IMG/VR virus record: IMGVR_UViG_3300048589_000696
Location: 1 to 23,544 of that record
Length of the DNA: 23,544 nucleotides
Reading direction: 5' to 3' (one strand)
Source of the DNA: a virus
The translations under genes were made by a program, and so were the position numbers. A model generated the notes under the pieces. The model searched no databases, was not told where the DNA came from, and saw nothing but the letters and a program-made list of their open reading frames with translations. Shown piece after piece: positions 20,783 to 23,544 of the stretch (positions within the stretch are counted from its first letter, which is position 1; each line of letters opens with the position of its first letter).

Positions 20783-21153
20783 AGACGCCGCTGCCGCAGC
20801 TCGGACGACCGCACCACCTTTTGCTCGCGGTTCTGTCATCCCACCAGGGTTCCGGTAGCGGATTGTCTGCGGCCGAGCTGGTGCGCAACGTCAACCGCGT
20901 CGCTGGCAGTCAGCTGATCACCGAGCGGCACTTGCGGCAACTGGTCGTTGACCTGCGCATGCGCGGTCACCACGTCTGCGCCACGCCAGACCACGGTCAT
21001 TTCATCGCGGCCACTGAGGACGAGCTCATGGCCACGTGCAAGTTCCTGTTTCAACGTGGCATGACCGGGCTGCAGCAGGTCGCCGCCATGCGCAAGGTTT
21101 CACTCCCCGACCTGGCCGGACAACTCCGCATCAACCTGGAGCCACCGGCATGA
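20779..21153 (+). CDS. Winged-helix early phage protein
   Basis: The 124-residue product has a helix-turn-helix region (LSAAELVRNVNRVAGSQLIT, then ERHLRQLVVDLRMRGHHVCA) and a short wing (TPDHGHFIAATEDEL), typical of a winged-helix protein. The C-terminal part (FLFQRGMTGLQQVAAMRKVS) is helical. A DNA-binding role in replication or early control is plausible. It overlaps the preceding and following genes (ATGA). Confidence 0.6.
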   Translation: MKTPLPQLGRPHHLLLAVLSSHQGSGSGLSAAELVRNVNRVAGSQLITERHLRQLVVDLRMRGHHVCATPDHGHFIAATEDELMATCKFLFQRGMTGLQQVAAMRKVSLPDLAGQLRINLEPPA

Positions 21154-21659
21154 ATGACGTCACCCTGATCACCATCGAACAAAGCTGCACCAAGCTGGCA
21201 ACCGCACGCAGCGTGCTCAACGCCAAGCTCATCGCACTGCAGTCCGAAATGGACGCCGTGCGCCGCAACCACCTGCAGAGCATCCGCAAGGCGCTCGCCA
21301 AGGTGGAACAACTGACGACGGACACGCGCGATCTCGTGGCCTCGGCCCCCGAACTGTTCGACAAGCCCAAGACGCAGACGCTTGCCGGCATCAAGGTCGG
21401 CTATCAGCAAGGCAAGTCGCGGCTGGACATTCCGGATGTCGACGAGACGTTGCTACGCATCCAGCGCCTGTTGCCGGCCACCGCGGACATGTACATCAAG
21501 ACCGAGGAAAGCCCGATCCGCGCGACCTTGGCGCAGCTGCCGGCCGCGATGCAAAAGCGCCTGGGCGTGAAGGTGATCGAAGGCGAGGACGAAGTGCTCG
21601 TCAAGCCGCAGGACAGCGAGGTTGAAGCGCTGTGCAAGACGCTGCTGGGCGGTGGGTGA
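21150..21659 (+). CDS. Gam-like host-nuclease inhibitor candidate
   Basis: The 169-residue product begins with a long coiled coil (IALQSEMDAVRRNHLQSIRK...LTTDTRDLVASAPEL), then a beta region TQTLAGIKVGYQQGKSRLDI, then helices with VDETLLRIQRLLPATADMYI and KTEESPIRATLAQLPAAMQK, and ends with VKVIEGEDEVLVKPQDS. This order, helices, then a strand pair before a helix, then a terminal strand ending VKP, resembles Mu Gam, which coats double-stranded DNA ends against RecBCD. The match is by layout, not by exact motifs. The start is fixed by overlap (ATGA). Confidence 0.5.
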   Translation: MNDVTLITIEQSCTKLATARSVLNAKLIALQSEMDAVRRNHLQSIRKALAKVEQLTTDTRDLVASAPELFDKPKTQTLAGIKVGYQQGKSRLDIPDVDETLLRIQRLLPATADMYIKTEESPIRATLAQLPAAMQKRLGVKVIEGEDEVLVKPQDSEVEALCKTLLGGG

Positions 21660-21916
21660 TGAGCCAGCTGCGCTACCGCGAATTCCTCGCGCTGCTGCGG
21701 CATCCACTGGTGCCGCTGGATGCCGACGTCGAGGTCGTGGTGAACGGCGAAGCCAAGCCGGTTGTGCTCGGCATGGTGGGCGACCTGTTGAACAAGGCCT
21801 ATGAGTTCAGCGAAGAAAGGCTGGACTCATGGCTTACGGATGCCGGCATTCAATACAGAGCCAGCGTTAACGTCGGTTGCGTTCGCTACACGCTACGCAT
21901 GAGCGACCCACTATGA
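21659..21916 (+). CDS. Hypothetical small early protein
   Basis: The 85-residue product (MSQLRYREFLALLRHPLVPL...) has alternating strands and helices: DADVEVVVNGEAKPVVLGMV, then FSEERLDSWLTDAGIQYRAS, then VGCVRYTLRMSD. It is not recognised. It overlaps the preceding stop by one base (TGATG) and the gemA start by four. Position next to gam- and gemA-like genes suggests an accessory early role. Confidence 0.5.
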   Translation: MSQLRYREFLALLRHPLVPLDADVEVVVNGEAKPVVLGMVGDLLNKAYEFSEERLDSWLTDAGIQYRASVNVGCVRYTLRMSDPL

Positions 21917-22416
21917 CCGCCAAGCCGCTCCGCGCCCGCGACCTCGCGCAGATTCACATCGCCAAGCAGCAGCTGGGCCTCGATGACGATACGTACCGCG
22001 AAATGCTGTTCACGGTCACCCGCAAGCGCAGCGCCAGCGACCTCGACGCGCACGAACGCAACCAGGTGCTCCAACACCTGATGTCGCGCGGCTGGAAGCC
22101 CAAGCAGACCACTGCGCCGCGCGAACGCGTAGCCAAGGCGCCGCCACAGGTGCGCCTGATCTACGCGCTGTGGGGCCTGCTGGCGCGCAACGGCGCGATT
22201 CAGGACCGATCACCGTCGGCTCTCCGGGCGTGGGTGCGCCATTGGGGCCAGGCGACGCCGGAGGACGTGGGCGAGGGCGCCCCGGAAATGCTCCCCGCTC
22301 CTGTGCGCCACCGCGTCGCCGAGTACCTGATCCAGTGGTGTCTGCGCCTTGGTATCGCCGTCAACGCCGTCGATCGCCAGCCGGTAAAACCCAAGCGCGA
22401 GAAGTCGCACCGATGA
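21913..22416 (+). CDS. gemA: GemA-family protein (Mu gp16, DUF1018)
   Basis: The 167-residue product carries the family signature: RDLAQIHIAKQQLGLDDDTY (about 9-28), REMLFTVTRKRSASDLDAHE (about 29-48) and HLMSRGWKPK, then a central RLIYALWGLLARNGAI and VRHWGQA. GemA in Mu affects host gene expression and DNA supercoiling, and DUF1018 proteins appear just before mor in transposable phages. Here it also directly precedes the Mor-family gene, overlapping it by four bases. Confidence 0.88.
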   Translation: MTAKPLRARDLAQIHIAKQQLGLDDDTYREMLFTVTRKRSASDLDAHERNQVLQHLMSRGWKPKQTTAPRERVAKAPPQVRLIYALWGLLARNGAIQDRSPSALRAWVRHWGQATPEDVGEGAPEMLPAPVRHRVAEYLIQWCLRLGIAVNAVDRQPVKPKREKSHR

Positions 22417-22763
22417 GCGACCGCGTCGTTGATGCCCACGGAGTACTCCACGAAGCGGTCGCACTGCTGACGCGATCGCTCATGGATCGTCGCGTCTGCA
22501 TTGATGATGAGGAAGCCAAGGACATCGCAGAAGCCTGCCTCATTGACACCTGGCGCGAGTTCGCCGGCAGCACCATCTACGTGCGCCGCACCATCGAGAA
22601 CCTGATTCCAGCGCGCGATCGCAAGCTCTACGCCGACCACCAGGCCGGCACACCGATTGTCGAGTTGGTGCGCCGATACAAGCTCAGCGACTCCTATATC
22701 TATCGCGTCATCAAGCGCATCGAGAAGATCGGCGCCCCGGAACAGCAGGCGCTGTTCCCATGA
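22413..22763 (+). CDS. mor: Mor-family transcription activator
   Basis: The 116-residue product has the Mor pattern: N-terminal helices (EAKDIAEACLIDTWREFAGS), the dimerisation strand STIYVRRTIENLIPARDRKL (about 53-72), then the C-terminal HTH GTPIVELVRRYKLSDSYIYR (about 79-98). Mor activates the middle promoter in Mu and starts late expression. Here the likely target is the divergent late arm, perhaps near the inverted repeat at 8219-8246, although I cannot show that. It overlaps gemA and the next gene. Confidence 0.85.
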   Translation: MSDRVVDAHGVLHEAVALLTRSLMDRRVCIDDEEAKDIAEACLIDTWREFAGSTIYVRRTIENLIPARDRKLYADHQAGTPIVELVRRYKLSDSYIYRVIKRIEKIGAPEQQALFP

Positions 22764-23035
22764 GTGCCGAACGCCGCCGCGTTCGTGGTGTTCACGTCAC
22801 CGAGCACGCCATCGTGCGCTACCTCGAACGCCACTACGGCATCGACGTGAAGGCCATCCTGGAAGAGATGGTCTCACCCGAGAACGCCAAGCTGATCCAG
22901 CAATTTCCGAACATGCGGATCGGCATCAAAGGCGATCGCTGGCTCAACGTAAAAGAGGGCTCGGTCGTTACCGTCGAGCCCTCTGACCTACGTCACAAGC
23001 CAGCGGCAGACGTTCGCCGCAATGCTGGCAAATAG
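22760..23035 (+). CDS. Small basic protein at the end of the early operon
   Basis: The 91-residue product has VTEHAIVRYLERHYGIDVKA (an HAxxRxxxR-like motif, about 13-32), then ILEEMVSPENAKLIQQ, then a beta stretch RIGIKGDRWLNVKEGSVVTV. The HAxxR motif with a following strand resembles small phage and toxin-like proteins of unknown function, but no catalytic assignment is possible. It overlaps the Mor gene by four bases and is the last intact gene before a methylase remnant and terminator. Confidence 0.5.
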   Translation: MSAERRRVRGVHVTEHAIVRYLERHYGIDVKAILEEMVSPENAKLIQQFPNMRIGIKGDRWLNVKEGSVVTVEPSDLRHKPAADVRRNAGK

Positions 23036-23059
23036 AGAAGAGGAGCGCCCGCGCCGCGG

Positions 23060-23365
23060 TTGCAGCCGCAACGCGAGCCCCTTTCCACCGCTGAAACGGT
23101 GAATCAGGCCAGGGCTCCCCACCTCGATCCACCGTACTGGGAGACCACCGGCTACGGCGTCCCGTTCGATCTGAGCCAGTACGAACTGATGGCTGATCTG
23201 CTCAGCAAGCTGCAGGGCAAAGCCCTTCTCAGCATCAACGACCACCCCGAGATGCGCCGCATCTTCGCCAGCTTCCCCGTGGTCGAGACTTCACTCCGCT
23301 ACACCATAGGTGCCAGCGGCCGCGACAAGCAGCGCGGTGAACTGATCTACCGCATCAACTGCTGA
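23060..23365 (+). pseudogene. 5'-truncated Dam-type adenine methyltransferase remnant
   Basis: The reading frame contains LDPPYWETTGYGVPFDLSQY (from 23123), then LQGKALLSINDHPEMRRIFA and ELIYRINC, the C-terminal hallmarks of D12-class (Dam-like) DNA N6-adenine methyltransferases, including catalytic DPPY at 23126-23137. A full enzyme is about 260-280 residues and needs an N-terminal SAM-binding FxG motif, which is absent. In-frame upstream sequence back to the stop at 23033 codes no methylase sequence. The fragment therefore looks like a deletion remnant. The only possible start is a TTG (23060), without support. The terminator begins four bases after its stop. Confidence 0.75.
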
Positions 23366-23368
23366 CCC

Positions 23369-23395
23369 CGGAGCGGCCTTGCGCCGCTCCGTTTT
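23369..23395 (+). terminator. Rho-independent terminator of the early operon
   Basis: CGGAGCGGC (23369-23377) pairs with GCCGCTCCG (23383-23391) across a CTTGC loop and is followed by TTTT (23392-23395). The 9-bp GC-rich perfect stem and T-run make a clear intrinsic terminator, immediately after the methylase remnant stop. It would stop early rightward transcription before the phage end. Confidence 0.9.
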
Positions 23396-23454
23396 GCTGC
23401 CCAGAACCGGCGGCTAATTTTCTTCCGCCTGTGCGAACATTCTTCACTTTTGGC

Positions 23455-23482
23455 TTGTCCCACTACGTCCCGTTGCTACACT
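23455..23482 (+). promoter_or_regulatory. Possible outward-facing sigma70-like promoter
   Basis: TTGTCC (23455-23460) and TACACT (23477-23482) are separated by 16 bases; each matches four of six consensus bases. It lies downstream of the early terminator and points toward the proposed phage end. It could drive flanking host DNA or be fortuitous. The rest of 23396-23490 shows nothing I can name. Confidence 0.3.
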
Positions 23483-23491
23483 CTAAATCCC

Positions 23492-23535
23492 CTTATCTCA
23501 AGCCCGTGCTGGACTTATCTCAAGCCCGATCAGCA
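23492..23535. repeat. Two 22-bp-spaced repeats, likely transposase-binding sites at the phage end
   Basis: The 15-base core CTTATCTCAAGCCCG occurs exactly at 23492-23506 and 23514-23528, a period of 22 bp, the length of a MuA-type binding site. The second unit ends in CA (23534-23535), the terminal dinucleotide of Mu-like elements when read into the host. In reverse complement the end would read TGCTGATCGGGCTTG, starting with TG. The placement beyond the early operon terminator fits the left end of a BcepMu-like genome in reverse orientation. Confidence 0.6.
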
Positions 23536-23544
23536 AGCGGGGAG

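Larger units (their letters stand above)
1..23535. mobile_element. Mu-like transposable prophage, early half plus start of late region
   Basis: The window carries a DDE transposase, a MuB-type ATPase, GemA, Mor, a Ner-like protein, a repressor and Mu-type terminase-region genes, which together define a transposable phage. Early genes run right and late genes run left from a divergent control region near 12.2 kb. Portal, head and most tail genes must lie left of position 1. The proposed right boundary is a CA dinucleotide at 23534-23535 at the end of two 22-bp-spaced repeats; this boundary is inference. Family assignments rest on recognised motifs, not on database searches. Confidence 0.9.

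Noticed and set aside
23040-23080. Terminator after the last intact early gene
   Set aside because: GTTGC-AGCC-GCAAC forms a small hairpin but lacks a T-run; the true terminator is at 23369-23395.
1-23544. tRNA, rRNA, CRISPR array or insertion sequence
   Set aside because: None was seen; the only transposase belongs to the phage.

Overview
The window is about half of a Mu-like transposable prophage (or phage) in a high-GC proteobacterium. The early genes resemble those of Mu/BcepMu-type phages of beta- and gammaproteobacteria. The host could be a Xanthomonadaceae-like or Burkholderiales-like bacterium, but no host gene is present to settle this. The anchors are a DDE transposase (MuA-like, 15240-17006), an AAA+ transposition ATPase (MuB-like, 17467-18684), GemA (21913-22416), a Mor-family activator (22413-22763), a Ner-like repressor facing a lysogeny repressor (around 12.2 kb), and the late genes gp25/gp26/TerS/TerL at the left edge.

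Layout. (1) 44-8216, minus strand: late genes. Read in transcription order (right to left) they are a holin-like protein, a membrane-anchored lytic transglycosylase, a TM/coiled-coil protein, an Rz/Rz1-like spanin pair, an unknown protein, a tail-tip/fibre cassette with a low-GC LamG-like gene, then DUF2730, gp26-like, small terminase and large terminase. TerL is cut short by a likely frameshift at position 44. (2) 8294-11534, minus strand: an accessory (moron) block between the repressor and the lysis genes. It holds a two-gene module (268-aa soluble protein plus 4-TM protein), a zinc-ribbon/2-TM protein, a secreted protein, a SLATT-type 2-TM protein and a 53-aa protein. This is the most likely place for a new superinfection-exclusion or anti-phage system. 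(3) 11593-12290: repressor and divergent control region. (4) 12291-23035, plus strand: a tightly packed early operon, many genes overlapping by 1-4 nt, with regulators first, then transposition genes, then replication/accessory genes, GemA and Mor. (5) 23036-23544: a 5'-truncated Dam-type methylase remnant, a strong rho-independent terminator, and two exact 15-bp repeats with 22-bp periodicity ending in CA. I interpret these repeats as transposase-binding sites at the phage end.

The early and late arms diverge from the repressor region, unlike Mu, where both run the same way. The order fits a BcepMu-like genome viewed in reverse complement, with its left end at the right edge of the window. 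Ner and the repressor would set the lysis/lysogeny switch. Transposase and ATPase would drive replicative transposition, Mor would turn on the late arm, and the moron genes downstream of the repressor are placed to be expressed in the lysogen. No tRNA, rRNA, CRISPR array, insertion sequence or reverse transcriptase was seen.
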